From Gillisella vitis (lineage in GTDB: Bacteria > Pseudomonadota > Alphaproteobacteria > Rhizobiales > Rhizobiaceae), in the NCBI RefSeq assembly GCF_014204625.1, contig NZ_JACHLU010000007.1:1-64000 (forward strand): a DNA stretch of 64,000 nucleotides. The letters are read 5' to 3'. The notes beneath the pieces were generated by a model. The model saw only the letters and a list, made by a program, of their open reading frames with translations, ran no database searches and had not been told where the DNA came from. Position numbers and translations under genes: made by a program. This document shows positions 7,806 through 17,695 of the stretch, piece after piece (position 1 is the first letter of the stretch; every line of letters begins with the position of its first letter).

Positions 7806-8315
7806 TTAGGCGTCAGCAGCAACCTTCATCGAAATGATCGAGTCAGGATCGGAGACTGGCTCACCCTTCTTGACGGCATCGATGACTTCCATGCCCTCAA
7901 TGACCTGACCCCAGACGGAGTATTGCTTGTTCAGCCAAGGGGCATCGGTAAAGCAGATGAAAAACTGCGAATTGGCCGAATTCGGGCTTTGCGAACGGGC
8001 CATCGAGCAGGTGCCACGCACGTGCGGGGTTGCCGAAAACTCAGCCTTCAGGTCTGGCTTGTCAGAGCCGCCCATGCCAGCGCGGCCGGGGTTAAAGCTT
8101 TCGCCACCCTTTTTGCCAAACTTCACATCGCCTGTCTGCGCCATGAAATCAGGAATAACGCGGTGGAACACAACGCCATCATAAGCACCTTCGCGCGACA
8201 ATTCCTTGATGCGCTCAACGTGACCGGGGGCCAGATCCGGGAAAAGGGCAATAACAACCTTACCCTTGGTGGTTTCCATGATGATGGTGTTTTCCGGATC
8301 TTTGATCTCGACCAT
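7806..8315 (-). CDS. ppiB: cytoplasmic peptidyl-prolyl cis-trans isomerase (cyclophilin)
   Basis: A 169-residue single-domain cyclophilin that speeds proline isomerisation in the cytoplasm; no signal peptide. Landmarks are [16 protein letters not shown] with the catalytic Arg and the Phe-Met-Gln pocket, [16 protein letters not shown], and a conserved Trp in the [17 protein letters not shown] segment. The ATG at 8315 is chosen because AGGAG lies six bases upstream; an ATG six codons earlier has no site. It lies 114 bp downstream of the periplasmic paralogue, with which it shares most active-site segments, a tandem duplication that gave one form for each compartment. A strong terminator follows. 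Confidence 0.96.
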   Translation of the reverse strand: MVEIKDPENTIIMETTKGKVVIALFPDLAPGHVERIKELSREGAYDGVVFHRVIPDFMAQTGDVKFGKKGGESFNPGRAGMGGSDKPDLKAEFSATPHVRGTCSMARSQSPNSANSQFFICFTDAPWLNKQYSVWGQVIEGMEVIDAVKKGEPVSDPDSIISMKVAADA

Positions 8316-8429
8316 GCTTTTCTCCTTGGACATTCGGGCTCAGCGCCCGGTTTTTATCTGCGCCGCCCTGCCATCCGAACACCGAAAGACAAGAGCGACA
8401 AAAATGCTGTTTAATCTCAAGACCTAAGA

Positions 8430-9002
8430 TTAATGACGACCGAGTGACACCTTGACCATGCGATCCGGGTCGCTAACTTCGCCATTGCCGCCCTGGCCGC
8501 GCTTGATCTTATCCACAAATTCCATGCCGGACACAACCTTGCCAACCACGGTATATTGCCCATTCAGGAAACTTCCCGGCGCAAACATGATGAAAAACTG
8601 CGAATTGGCCGAATTTGGATCTTGCGAACGGGCCATACCAACTGTGCCGCGCTCAAATGGAACCTTGGAAAACTCAGCCGGGATATTGGGCAGCTTGGAC
8701 GCGCCAGTGCCAGCACGGCTCTTGTCGAAGCCGGATTTCATATTGCCATATTGCACATCGCCGGTCTGGGCCATGAAGCCGTCGATGACGCGGTGGAACG
8801 CCACGTTGTCATATTGGCCTTCTTTCGCCAGCGTCTTGATCTGGGCTACGTGCTTGGGCGCAACCTCTGGCATCAGCTGAACAACAACTGGGCCGTCTTT
8901 GAGCTGAATGGTGATGTAATCGTCCGGCGACTGGGCCTTGGCCGCAGTTGTCAGAGTGGACAACGCCAAAAGACCTGCAAATGCAAAAGACAGAATTTTC
9001 AT
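8430..9002 (-). CDS. ppiA: periplasmic peptidyl-prolyl cis-trans isomerase (cyclophilin)
   Basis: The 190-residue product has an N-terminal signal peptide (MKILSFAFAGLLALSTLTTA, cleavage likely after AKA, near residue 23) and a cyclophilin domain with VAFHRVIDGFMAQTGD, the [18 protein letters not shown] segment and GQYTVVGKVVSGM. It should act on exported proteins. It starts 26 bp downstream of coaD and probably shares its transcript. Compared with the cytoplasmic paralogue next door it lacks the Trp in the loop after the NSQFF motif and ends in a basic DRMVKVSLGRH tail. Confidence 0.95.
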   Translation of the reverse strand: MKILSFAFAGLLALSTLTTAAKAQSPDDYITIQLKDGPVVVQLMPEVAPKHVAQIKTLAKEGQYDNVAFHRVIDGFMAQTGDVQYGNMKSGFDKSRAGTGASKLPNIPAEFSKVPFERGTVGMARSQDPNSANSQFFIMFAPGSFLNGQYTVVGKVVSGMEFVDKIKRGQGGNGEVSDPDRMVKVSLGRH

Positions 9003-9028
9003 GATGGCTCCGTAATGATGTAAATAGC

Positions 9029-9523
9029 TCAGGCCTTGCGCCTGGACTCGAGCGCTCGTAACACGGGCGCGGGAACAAAGGCGCTGACATCACCGCCCAT
9101 GGCGGCGATTTGCCGGACCAATGTGGCGGTTATAGGCCGCGACGCCGTGCCCGCCGGGATAAAAATGGTTTGCACATCCTGCGCCAACTGCCTGTTCATG
9201 CCTGAAAGCTGCATTTCATAATCCAGATCGGACCCATCTCTCAAGCCGCGCACAAGCAGGCTGGCACCATGATTGCGGGCTGCATCCACCGCCAGACAAT
9301 CAAAAGCAACAACGGAAATATCAGCGCCGCGCTCTGGCAAAGCCTCCGCCAGACTGAAGCGGATCAACTCGGCCCGCTCCTCAAAGCTGAACATGGGTGC
9401 CTTGCCTGGATGAATGCCAATGCCAACAACAACACTTGGCACCACATTCAAAGCCTGAACCAGAACGTCGAGATGGCCATTGGTCATCGGATCAAATGAA
9501 CCGGGATAAAAGGCTGTTGTCAT
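9029..9523 (-). CDS. coaD: phosphopantetheine adenylyltransferase
   Basis: Catalyses the fourth step of coenzyme A synthesis, joining ATP and 4'-phosphopantetheine to dephospho-CoA. The 164-residue length is normal. The nucleotide-binding entry is [13 protein letters not shown] with the T/H-x-G-H motif at residues 13-17. [16 protein letters not shown] and [16 protein letters not shown] follow, and the C-terminal binding loop is [18 protein letters not shown], replacing the enterobacterial FISSSLVK version. It heads a leftward unit with the two cyclophilins; the same coaD-cyclophilin-queA-tgt order is usual in Rhizobiaceae. Confidence 0.97.
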   Translation of the reverse strand: MTTAFYPGSFDPMTNGHLDVLVQALNVVPSVVVGIGIHPGKAPMFSFEERAELIRFSLAEALPERGADISVVAFDCLAVDAARNHGASLLVRGLRDGSDLDYEMQLSGMNRQLAQDVQTIFIPAGTASRPITATLVRQIAAMGGDVSAFVPAPVLRALESRRKA

Positions 9524-9729
9524 GGTGGTGCCCTGATGAATTATGCACGCCTTTTGTCATGGAAGGCATGGCACTGCAAGGCTTTTGACAGCATGGCTTT
9601 GTTCATATTTGTGGCGGTCAGCCCAATGCCGGCCCAATGAATGCCACCTGAACGACGCATTCAGGCGCGCTTCAAAAGCGATGCCCTATAACGTCATCAT
9701 GTTCAACCAGACAGGCAAAAGAGATTGAA

Positions 9730-9840
9730 ATGCTTGCAGTATTTTTGATTTTTGCGACCATTTTAGCACTGGCAACCGAAATGATCGTGAATTGTCTGGA
9801 CGAACATCGCTGTGAACAATCCGTCCATTCGGCTCTTTAG
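9730..9840 (+). CDS. putative 36-residue single-pass membrane peptide
   Basis: A tiny frame beginning ATG CTT GCA, preceded by AAAGAGAT. The product starts with about 15 uninterrupted hydrophobic residues (MLAVFLIFATILALA), then TEMIVNCLDEHRCEQ and a short polar tail with two cysteines. A membrane segment this clean with a charged tail is typical of genuine small membrane proteins. It lies in the 454-bp interval between coaD and the next small gene, same direction as the latter. No family is recognised. Confidence 0.5.
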   Translation: MLAVFLIFATILALATEMIVNCLDEHRCEQSVHSAL

Positions 9841-9977
9841 ATGAACGCCAGATGAACGGAGTGTTAAGGACAGCTTCAGCCGCACACTTGTAGAAAGAGT
9901 GCAATGCACACAGGAACTGGATGCGGGTATCGCCCTTGGTAGGCTCGAACCTGCGCGTTTCAAAAAGGATTAGGTCA

Positions 9978-10130
9978 ATGCTTGACAAAGTGACGATGAT
10001 TAACTTGGTTTGGACCGCTATGATCGGCGCAATGCTCGCAACCAGCATCACCTTTCACATGCAGGACCAGAAAATGGCGTCCATGTACGGCCCACAGATC
10101 ACCGCAAGCTACGACAGCTTCAACCGTTGA
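9978..10130 (+). CDS. putative 50-residue single-pass membrane peptide
   Basis: Starts ATG 9978 with AAGGAT seven bases upstream. The product has one membrane segment (about residues 7-24, INLVWTAMIGAMLATSIT) and then a polar, Met-rich tail ending in ITASYDSFNR. Codon choice is normal for the window, with many C-ending codons. A strong rho-independent terminator lies 70 bp beyond the stop, supporting a transcribed unit of its own. No known family is recognised. It may be cotranscribed with the 36-residue frame 137 bp upstream. Confidence 0.6.
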   Translation: MLDKVTMINLVWTAMIGAMLATSITFHMQDQKMASMYGPQITASYDSFNR

Positions 10131-10200
10131 TCTTCAGCACTCTCCATTTTAATGCGCGCTGCACTATAAACAATTTTTCAGCGTGACAAGATTTCAAAAA

Positions 10201-10230
10201 AGCCAGCAGTCCATCGACTGCTGGCTTTTT
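10201..10230 (+). terminator. rho-independent terminator after the small membrane-peptide gene
   Basis: Perfect 11-bp stem AGCCAGCAGTC / GACTGCTGGCT, four-base loop, followed directly by TTTTT. Confidence 0.9.
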
Positions 10231-10273
10231 CGTACGCTTTTATGGGCATGTCTTGATAGGAATGCTCAGAAAT

Positions 10274-10303
10274 AAAAAAAGCGGCCACACAGGCCGCTTT
10301 TTT
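10274..10303 (-). terminator. terminator of gyrA (bidirectional)
   Basis: AAAAAAGCGGCC, five-base loop, GGCCGCTTTTTT: a 12-bp stem with T-runs on either strand, lying 18 bp past the gyrA stop codon. Confidence 0.88.
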
Positions 10304-10321
10304 ATGTTGTTACACTCTAAA

Positions 10322-13099
10322 TCAAACGTCTTCAGCGGGAGGCTCGTCAGCAACGACGGCAGCTTCGGCGCCACCCTCAAGCTCTTCCTCGTCACCTTCC
10401 GGTTCGCTGATGCGCTCAACCGAAACAACTTTTTCATCCTTGGCGGTGTTGAAGATCGTCACGCCCTTGGTGGCGCGGCTGGCAATACGAATGCCATCGA
10501 CCGGCACACGGATCAATTGACCACCATCAGACACCAGCATGATCTGGTCCTTGTCCTCAACAGGGAAGGCTGCCACGAGCTGGCCGATTTCAGCGGTTTT
10601 GGATGTGTCAGTGGCCCGGATGCCCTTGCCACCACGACCAGAGGTGCGGAAATCATAGGACGAAGACCGTTTGCCGATACCGCGTTCAGAAATCGTCAGC
10701 ACGAATTGTTCACGGGCTTTCAGTTCCTGATACCGTTCTTCAGACAGATCGCCAATTTCACCAACCTCTTCACCCACCAGCGCAATATCATCCTCTTCGA
10801 TGCCGCTGGCGCGACGCTCAGCAGCAGAGCGCTTCAGATAAGCCGCACGCTCCCATGGCTCGGCATTCACATGTCCAACAATGGTCATGGAAATAATCCG
10901 ATCACCCGGCTGCAAGGTCACACCACGCACACCGACCGAGTTGCGGCCCGCAAACACCCGGACTTCATCCACCGAGAAGCGAATGGCCTGACCGAGAGCC
11001 GTGGTCAGCAACACGTCATCATCAACCGTGCAGGTTTCAACCGAGAGGATTTCATCACCCTCTTCATCAAGCTTCATGGCGATCTTGCCATTGCGGTTAA
11101 CCTGAACGAAATCCGACAACTTGTTGCGCCGCACGGTGCCGCGCGTCGTCGAGAACATGACGTCAAGGTTATCCCAGCTTGCTTCGTCCTCAGGCAGCGG
11201 CATGATGGTGGTGATACGCTCACCAGCCTCCAGCGGCAACATGTTGATCAAAGCCTTGCCGCGAGACTGCGGCGTGCCGATGGGCAGACGCCAGACCTTT
11301 TCCTTATAGACAATCCCGCGTGACGAGAAGAACAGAACCGGTGTATGGGTGTTGGCAACAAATAGCCGGGTAACAAAATCTTCGTCACGGGTTGCCATGC
11401 CCGAGCGACCCTTGCCGCCGCGCCGCTGGGCGCGATAGGTAGTCAGCGGAACGCGCTTGATATAACCGAGATGCGAAACGGTGACGACCATGTCTTCACG
11501 GGCGATGAGATCCTCATCATCCATGTCCGGGCCGCCTTCCATGATCTGGCTGCGGCGCGGTGTGCCGAACTCGTCACGGACTGCAATCATCTCTGCCTTG
11601 ACAATGTCCTGAATGCGCTTGCGCGACGACAAAATGTCAAGATAATCAGAGATTTCAGCTCCGATCTTGTTCAGTTCCTCGTCAATTTCGTCACGACCCA
11701 GAGCGGTCAAACGCGCAAGACGAAGTTCAAGAATGGCGCGCGCCTGCTCTTCAGACAGATTATAAGTATAATCTTCGTTGATGCGATGGCGCGGATCATC
11801 AATCAGCTTGATCAGACTATCCACGTCAGAGGCAGGCCAGCGGCGCTCCATCAACTGTTCACGCGCGGTCTGTGGATCGGGCGCATTGCGAATCAGACGA
11901 ATAACTTCATCGATATTGGCAACAGCAATGGCCAGACCAACCAGCACATGCGCGCGGTCGCGGACCTTGCGCAGCAGATACTTTGTTCTCCGGCTAACAA
12001 CTTCTTCGCGGAAGCTGACGAAAGCACGCAGCATGTCCAACAGGGCAAGCTGTTCTGGCTTGCCACCATTCAGCGCCACCATGTTGCAGCCAAACGATGT
12101 TTGCAGCGGCGTGTAGCGATAAAGCTGGTTCAGAATCACATCAGCATTGGCGTCACGCTTCAGCTCGACAACAACACGATAACCCTGACGGTCAGACTCA
12201 TCACGCAGATCGGAAATGCCCTCAATACGCTTGTCGCGCACCAGTTCGGCCATTTTCTCGATCATCGTCGATTTATTCACCTGATAGGGAATTTCGGTGA
12301 TGATAATCTGCTCGCGGTCGCCACGCATCGGTTCAACCCGCGCCACACCGCGCATGATCACCGAGCCGCGCCCGGTTTCATACGCTTGCCGGATGCCGCT
12401 ACGGCCCAGAATCAATGCGCCGGTGGGAAAATCCGGTCCCGGAATAATCTGCATCAATTCCGGCAATTCGATAGCCGGATTATCCATCAACGCAACGCAG
12501 CCGTCGATGACTTCACTCAGATTATGCGGCGGAATGTTGGTGGCCATGCCGACGGCAATACCGCCAGCACCATTGACCAGCAGATTCGGAAATTTCGCAG
12601 GGACAACCACAGGCTCAGAGAGTGTACCATCGTAGTTGTCACGAAAATCGACAGTTTCCTTGTCGAGATCATCGAGCAGCGAGTGAGCCGCCTTTTGCAA
12701 ACGGCACTCAGTATAACGTTCAGCCGCCGGCGGGTCCCCATCGACGGAACCAAAATTGCCCTGCCCATCAATCAGCGGTAGGCGCAAGGACCAGTCCTGC
12801 GCCATACGGGCCAGCGCATCATAAATGGCCATATTGCCGTGCGGATGGTATTTACCCATCACATCGCCGGTCACACGGGCGCATTTGACGTATTTCTTGT
12901 TCCAGTCGATTCCCAGCTCAGACATGCCGAAGAGAATACGGCGATGGACGGGCTTGAGACCGTCTCGCACGTCTGGCAAGGCTCTGCTCACGATGACGCT
13001 CATGGCGTAATCGAGATAGGAGCGTTGCATCTCCGTCATAATCGATATGGGTTCGATGTCGGACGGCATTTTACCGCCGGGTGTGCTTTGTTCAGTCAA
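10322..13099 (-). CDS. gyrA: DNA gyrase subunit A
   Basis: The 925-residue breakage-reunion subunit of gyrase, working with GyrB to introduce negative supercoils. Catalytic Tyr129 is in AAERYTECRL (E. coli has AAMRYTE). The quinolone-determining loop reads KYHPHGNMAIYDALARM, so the residue aligned with E. coli Ser83 is Met, the one before it is Asn instead of Asp82, and Asp87 is kept. The GyrA box QRRGGKG, needed for DNA wrapping, is present at the start of the C-terminal beta-pinwheel. The final 40 residues are strongly acidic (EPEGDEEELEGGAEAA), as in many alphaproteobacterial GyrA proteins. Transcribed alone, with its own terminator; divergent from marC. Confidence 0.98.
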   Translation of the reverse strand: MTEQSTPGGKMPSDIEPISIMTEMQRSYLDYAMSVIVSRALPDVRDGLKPVHRRILFGMSELGIDWNKKYVKCARVTGDVMGKYHPHGNMAIYDALARMAQDWSLRLPLIDGQGNFGSVDGDPPAAERYTECRLQKAAHSLLDDLDKETVDFRDNYDGTLSEPVVVPAKFPNLLVNGAGGIAVGMATNIPPHNLSEVIDGCVALMDNPAIELPELMQIIPGPDFPTGALILGRSGIRQAYETGRGSVIMRGVARVEPMRGDREQIIITEIPYQVNKSTMIEKMAELVRDKRIEGISDLRDESDRQGYRVVVELKRDANADVILNQLYRYTPLQTSFGCNMVALNGGKPEQLALLDMLRAFVSFREEVVSRRTKYLLRKVRDRAHVLVGLAIAVANIDEVIRLIRNAPDPQTAREQLMERRWPASDVDSLIKLIDDPRHRINEDYTYNLSEEQARAILELRLARLTALGRDEIDEELNKIGAEISDYLDILSSRKRIQDIVKAEMIAVRDEFGTPRRSQIMEGGPDMDDEDLIAREDMVVTVSHLGYIKRVPLTTYRAQRRGGKGRSGMATRDEDFVTRLFVANTHTPVLFFSSRGIVYKEKVWRLPIGTPQSRGKALINMLPLEAGERITTIMPLPEDEASWDNLDVMFSTTRGTVRRNKLSDFVQVNRNGKIAMKLDEEGDEILSVETCTVDDDVLLTTALGQAIRFSVDEVRVFAGRNSVGVRGVTLQPGDRIISMTIVGHVNAEPWERAAYLKRSAAERRASGIEEDDIALVGEEVGEIGDLSEERYQELKAREQFVLTISERGIGKRSSSYDFRTSGRGGKGIRATDTSKTAEIGQLVAAFPVEDKDQIMLVSDGGQLIRVPVDGIRIASRATKGVTIFNTAKDEKVVSVERISEPEGDEEELEGGAEAAVVADEPPAEDV

Positions 13100-13284
13100 A
13101 ACGGGTCACGCCTGTTAGAATCACTCGGCTTTTTATAGCGGAAAGCCCCTTCCCGCGCCATTTTTCTCCTTGGTTTTGAACAGGCTTTTACGGCTATGAC
13201 AAGGCATTTCTTAAACCACATCACGCTATCTTGCCAAATGCCGCGGGAATCAGTCTAAATAAATGTTCAAAAAGGAGAAAATCC

Positions 13285-13914
13285 ATGGCCAGCACCGACA
13301 TTCTCCTCAATGCCTTCACCACGCTTCTGGTGACATTGGACCCACCGGGCCTTGCACCCCTGTTTCTGGGATTAACCCGCGGCATGACACGGCAACAGCG
13401 CAAGCAGGTCGCTTTGCGTGGCTCGCTGATTGCGTTTTGCATTCTGTCCGTCTTTGCCGTCTTTGGTGCCGGAATTCTCGGCGCTCTCGGTATTTCGATT
13501 GGCGCATTCCGCATCGCAGGTGGCCTGATGCTGTTTGCCATCGCCTTTGAAATGATCTTCGAGAAACGACAGGATCGCAAAGAAAAAACATCCGAAGATG
13601 CCATTACCCGCGATCATATGCAGAATATTGCCGCCTTCCCGCTGGCCTTGCCGCTGATTGCAGGCCCTGGCGCGATTTCAGCAACCATATTGCTCGCAGG
13701 CGCTCTGCCGGGACCTGTAGAGCGACTGGGGCTTCTCGCCGTCATTGCCCTCAGTGTTGGCGTGGTGCTGCTTGCCATGATTGTTGCCGACCGGCTGGAT
13801 CGGTTTTTAGGCGTCACCGGCCGCGCTATCCTGACGCGGCTTCTGGGGGTCATTCTTGCCGCCTTGTCCGTGCAATTCGTGCTGGACGGGATCAAGGCGA
13901 CATTTGATCTATAA
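13285..13914 (+). CDS. MarC-family inner-membrane protein
   Basis: The 209-residue protein has six hydrophobic segments and the family's N-terminal LLVTLDPPGLAPLFLGLTRG and central FPLALPLIAGPGAISATILLAG motifs. MarC proteins were once linked to multiple antibiotic resistance in E. coli, but that link was later rejected; their substrate is unknown. The start at 13285 is fixed by AAGGAG nine bases upstream. A cytoplasmic charged loop (EKRQDRKEKTSEDAI) sits between segments three and four. It is alone between gyrA and ssb, divergent from gyrA and converging on ssb. Confidence 0.93.
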   Translation: MASTDILLNAFTTLLVTLDPPGLAPLFLGLTRGMTRQQRKQVALRGSLIAFCILSVFAVFGAGILGALGISIGAFRIAGGLMLFAIAFEMIFEKRQDRKEKTSEDAITRDHMQNIAAFPLALPLIAGPGAISATILLAGALPGPVERLGLLAVIALSVGVVLLAMIVADRLDRFLGVTGRAILTRLLGVILAALSVQFVLDGIKATFDL

Positions 13915-13961
13915 TGGTTCCAGTGATCTATAATGGATTCAGAACAGGTTATTCCAATCGA

Positions 13962-14486
13962 TCAGAATGGAATGTCATCATCCAGATCACGCGAGAAGCC
14001 ACCGGATGGAGCGCTTGCTCCACGCCCGGCGGATGCACCACCGCTGCGGCCTTGAGACGCTGGCGCAGAGCCGTAATCGTCGTAGCCGCCACCGCCGAAG
14101 TCGTTGCCGCCGCGGCTTGCGCCACCGCCTTCACCGCGACCACCCAGCATGGTCAGTGTGGAGTTAAAGCCCTGAAGCACGATTTCCGTTGAATAACGGT
14201 CATTGCCAGTCTGATCCTGCCACTTGCGGGTCTGAAGCTGGCCTTCAATATAAACCGTGGCCCCCTTCTTGAGATATTGCTCGGCAACTTTGCAAAGCCC
14301 CTCATTGAAAATCACAACGCTGTGCCACTCGGTTTTTTCCTTACGCTCACCGCTGTTGCGGTCGCGCCAGGTTTCCGACGTGGCAATGCGCAGGTTCGCA
14401 ATTGGCCTGCCATCCTGCGTGCGGCGAATTTCGGGGTCCGCCCCGAGATTGCCAATCAGAATAACCTTGTTGACGCTTCCAGCCAT
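13962..14486 (-). CDS. ssb: single-stranded DNA-binding protein
   Basis: The 174-residue SSB has the OB-fold at residues 1-110 ([20 protein letters not shown], then [21 protein letters not shown] and [14 protein letters not shown]), a Gly/Ser-rich linker, and the acidic DLDDDIPF tip that recruits repair and replication partners. The family N-terminus and a GAGG eight bases upstream place the start at the ATG of 14486, not the GTG three codons earlier. It is divergent from uvrA across an SOS box, a pairing that is common in alphaproteobacteria. Confidence 0.97.
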   Translation of the reverse strand: MAGSVNKVILIGNLGADPEIRRTQDGRPIANLRIATSETWRDRNSGERKEKTEWHSVVIFNEGLCKVAEQYLKKGATVYIEGQLQTRKWQDQTGNDRYSTEIVLQGFNSTLTMLGGRGEGGGASRGGNDFGGGGYDDYGSAPASQGRSGGASAGRGASAPSGGFSRDLDDDIPF

Positions 14487-14599
14487 GATACTCACCTCAC
14501 TGCCACCAAGGGGCGGCTTACAAATTCAATCAGGGTTAACCTTACTCTATACCGCCCCCACATTGGCAGGCTGATAGCATGTAATCCACAACGAAAAAT

Positions 14600-14614
14600 G
14601 TTCTTTATTTGTTC
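14600..14614. promoter_or_regulatory. LexA (SOS) box, GTTC-N7-GTTC
   Basis: GTTCTTTATTTGTTC matches the alphaproteobacterial LexA site GTTC-N7-GTTC exactly. It lies in the 265-bp gap between divergent ssb and uvrA, 138 bp before the uvrA start, and can serve either or both genes. Confidence 0.9.
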
Positions 14615-14751
14615 TAAATAATGTTTATGATGGAGTCAAGTGAACCAGAATCTCAACCATAATGTCGCCGCCCGTCTCGACAGAACGGTGCTGCACTATA
14701 CATAAGGGACAGCAATCTTCCTGCTGGCTCCTTCCCAAGTCGAGTTTTGTT

Positions 14752-17673
14752 ATGAGCGAATTGAAAACGATCTCCATCCGCGGCGCGCGCGAACATAATC
14801 TCAAGGGTATCGACCTTGATCTGCCGCGCAACAGCCTGATCGTGATGACAGGCCTTTCCGGCTCCGGCAAATCGTCACTTGCTTTCGATACCATTTACGC
14901 AGAAGGCCAGCGACGCTATGTGGAAAGTCTTTCCGCCTATGCCAGGCAATTTCTGGAGATGATGCAGAAGCCGGATGTGGACCTGATCGAGGGTCTCTCC
15001 CCCGCCATTTCCATCGAGCAGAAAACCACATCGCGCAATCCGCGCTCGACTGTGGGAACTGTGACGGAAATATATGACTACATGCGCCTTTTGTTTGCGC
15101 GTGTCGGCGTGCCCTATTCGCCCGCAACAGGTCTTCCCATCGAGAGCCAGACAATCAGTCAGATGGTGGACAGGGTTTTGGCACTGGAGGAAGGCACCCG
15201 GCTTTACGTGCTGGCACCCATCATTCGCGGACGCAAGGGTGAGTATAAAAAAGAACTCACCGAACTGATGAAAAAGGGCTTTCAGCGCGTCAAGATTGAC
15301 GGGCAGTTTTATGAAATCGCAGACGCACCCGTTCTGGATAAAAAATACAAGCATGACATTGATGTTGTGGTTGATCGTGTGGTTGTGCGCACTGACATGG
15401 CCGCACGTCTGGCTGACAGCCTTGAGACCTGTCTTCGCCTTGCTGATGGACTGGCCGTTGCCGAGTTTGCCGACAAGCCCTTGCCGCCTGAAGAGACCGC
15501 AGCCGGTGGCTCGGCCAATAAATCCTTGAACGAAACCCACGAGCGGGTGCTGTTCTCCGAAAAATTCGCCTGCCCGGTTTCTGGCTTTACCATTCCTGAA
15601 ATCGAGCCGCGGCTGTTTTCTTTCAACAATCCCTTTGGGGCCTGCCCGACCTGCGATGGGCTTGGCTTCCAGCAGAAAATCGACGAGTCCCTGATCATCC
15701 CGGAGATCGACAAGCGCCTGAAGGAAGGGGCGATTGCCCCTTGGGCAAAATCCACATCACCTTATTATGAGCAAACGCTCGAAGGTCTCGGCAAGGTTTA
15801 CAACTTCAAACTCACCAGCAAGTGGTCAGATTTGAGTGCACAAGCCCAGAAGGTGATTCTGCACGGCACAGAGGATAAAATCAGTTTCACCTATGCCGAC
15901 GGTGAAAAATCCTACACCACCACCAAGAATTTTGAAGGAATCATTCCCAATCTGGAGCGCCGATGGAAGGAAACTGACAGCGCCTGGGCACGAGAAGACA
16001 TTGAACGCTACATGGCGGCGGCACCCTGCCCGGCCTGCAAGGGTTTTCGCCTCAAGCCCGAGGCTCTGGCCGTCAAGATCAATGGTTTGCACATTGGACA
16101 GGTCACGGATATGTCGATCCGCGTGGCGGGTGAATGGTTTGAGACCTTGCCGGGCCTGTTAAGCGACAAGCAGAATGAAATTGCCACTCGGATTTTGAAG
16201 GAAATTCGGGAGCGCCTGAACTTCCTCAATGATGTCGGGCTGGACTATCTCAGCCTTTCGCGCAATTCCGGCACGCTATCGGGCGGTGAAAGCCAGCGGA
16301 TTCGGCTGGCTTCGCAGATTGGCTCGGGCCTGACCGGCGTTCTTTACGTGTTGGACGAGCCGTCCATCGGCCTACACCAGCGCGACAATGCCCGCCTTTT
16401 GGAAACGCTCAAACATCTGCGTGATATTGGCAATACCGTTATTGTGGTGGAGCATGATGAAGATGCCATTCTGACGGCGGACTATGTGGTTGATATTGGC
16501 CCCGCAGCCGGCATTCATGGTGGCGAGGTGATCGCCAAAGGCACGCCGCAGGATATTATGGCTCACCCCAAATCGCTCACGGGCAAATATCTCACAGGTG
16601 AGCTTGGCGTGCATGTGCCGTCCAGCCGACGCAAACCCAGGAAAGGTCAGCAAATCAAAGTGATTGGGGCGCGTGGCAACAATCTGAAAAACGTCACAGC
16701 CGCCATTCCGCTGGGTGTATTTACGGCAGTAACCGGAGTTTCCGGCGGTGGTAAATCGACCTTTTTGATTGAAACACTCTATAAAGCTGCCGCACGCCGG
16801 GTTATGGGTGCGCGCGAAAACCCGTCAGAGCACGACCGGATTGAAGGGCTGGAGTTCATTGACAAGGTGATTGATATTGACCAATCACCGATTGGACGCA
16901 CGCCGCGCTCCAATCCCGCCACCTATACCGGAGCCTTCACACCAATCCGCGACTGGTTCTCGGGCCTGCCAGAGGCGAAGGCGCGCGGTTATCAGCCGGG
17001 GCGTTTCTCATTCAATGTCAAGGGCGGCCGTTGCGAGGCCTGTCAGGGCGATGGCGTTATCAAGATCGAGATGCACTTTCTGCCGGATGTCTATGTTACC
17101 TGCGATGTTTGCCATGGCAAGCGCTACAATCGTGAAACTCTGGATGTGACCTTCAAGGGGAAATCCATTGCCGATGTGCTGGATATGACCGTTGAAGAGG
17201 GTGTCGAGTTCTTCTCAGCGGTTCCAGCCGTGCGCGATAAGCTGAAGGGCCTTTTCGATGTCGGCCTTGGCTATATCAAGGTTGGCCAGCAGGCCAATAC
17301 CCTTTCGGGCGGTGAGGCGCAGCGCGTAAAACTTGCCAAGGAACTGTCGAAAAAATCGACCGGCCGCACGCTGTATATTCTGGACGAGCCAACCACGGGC
17401 CTGCATTTCCACGATGTCGCCAAATTGCTGGAAATGTTGCAGGAACTGGTCGATCAGGGAAATTCAGTGGTGGTGATCGAGCACAATCTCGAGGTCATCA
17501 AAACCGCCGATTACATCATCGACTTTGGCCCCGAAGGCGGTGATGGCGGCGGACAGATCGTGGCGCAAGGCACGCCGGAAGAGATTGTCAAGGTTGACGC
17601 CTCTTACACCGGCCAGTTCCTCAAGGAACTGCTTGAACGACGTCCAATGAAAAAAACACAAGCTGCCGAATAG
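14752..17673 (+). CDS. uvrA: excinuclease ABC subunit A
   Basis: The 973-residue damage-recognition ATPase of nucleotide excision repair. Two ABC modules are visible: Walker [15 protein letters not shown] near residue 31 and [14 protein letters not shown] near 660, with signature segments [16 protein letters not shown] and [15 protein letters not shown]. Both zinc modules are present (CPVSGF...CPTC in the first half, CEACQGDG...[10 protein letters not shown] in the second). The start at 14752 gives the standard [21 protein letters not shown]-terminus; the frame is open upstream, but no good start is seen there. Damage induction through the upstream LexA box is expected. An 85-residue insertion with [17 protein letters not shown] lies before the first zinc module, as in other rhizobial UvrA proteins. 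Confidence 0.98.
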   Translation: MSELKTISIRGAREHNLKGIDLDLPRNSLIVMTGLSGSGKSSLAFDTIYAEGQRRYVESLSAYARQFLEMMQKPDVDLIEGLSPAISIEQKTTSRNPRSTVGTVTEIYDYMRLLFARVGVPYSPATGLPIESQTISQMVDRVLALEEGTRLYVLAPIIRGRKGEYKKELTELMKKGFQRVKIDGQFYEIADAPVLDKKYKHDIDVVVDRVVVRTDMAARLADSLETCLRLADGLAVAEFADKPLPPEETAAGGSANKSLNETHERVLFSEKFACPVSGFTIPEIEPRLFSFNNPFGACPTCDGLGFQQKIDESLIIPEIDKRLKEGAIAPWAKSTSPYYEQTLEGLGKVYNFKLTSKWSDLSAQAQKVILHGTEDKISFTYADGEKSYTTTKNFEGIIPNLERRWKETDSAWAREDIERYMAAAPCPACKGFRLKPEALAVKINGLHIGQVTDMSIRVAGEWFETLPGLLSDKQNEIATRILKEIRERLNFLNDVGLDYLSLSRNSGTLSGGESQRIRLASQIGSGLTGVLYVLDEPSIGLHQRDNARLLETLKHLRDIGNTVIVVEHDEDAILTADYVVDIGPAAGIHGGEVIAKGTPQDIMAHPKSLTGKYLTGELGVHVPSSRRKPRKGQQIKVIGARGNNLKNVTAAIPLGVFTAVTGVSGGGKSTFLIETLYKAAARRVMGARENPSEHDRIEGLEFIDKVIDIDQSPIGRTPRSNPATYTGAFTPIRDWFSGLPEAKARGYQPGRFSFNVKGGRCEACQGDGVIKIEMHFLPDVYVTCDVCHGKRYNRETLDVTFKGKSIADVLDMTVEEGVEFFSAVPAVRDKLKGLFDVGLGYIKVGQQANTLSGGEAQRVKLAKELSKKSTGRTLYILDEPTTGLHFHDVAKLLEMLQELVDQGNSVVVIEHNLEVIKTADYIIDFGPEGGDGGGQIVAQGTPEEIVKVDASYTGQFLKELLERRPMKKTQAAE

Positions 17674-17695
17674 AGACAAAAGAGGACGAGCCGCC

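Noticed and set aside
9935..9960. GGCTCGAACC, resembling a tRNA T-loop
   Set aside because: No acceptor stem, anticodon arm or D-arm could be drawn around it.
11471..12781. 436-codon plus-strand ORF opposite gyrA
   Set aside because: It lies entirely inside gyrA, has His/Asn/Gln-rich antisense composition and no ribosome binding site; a shadow frame.
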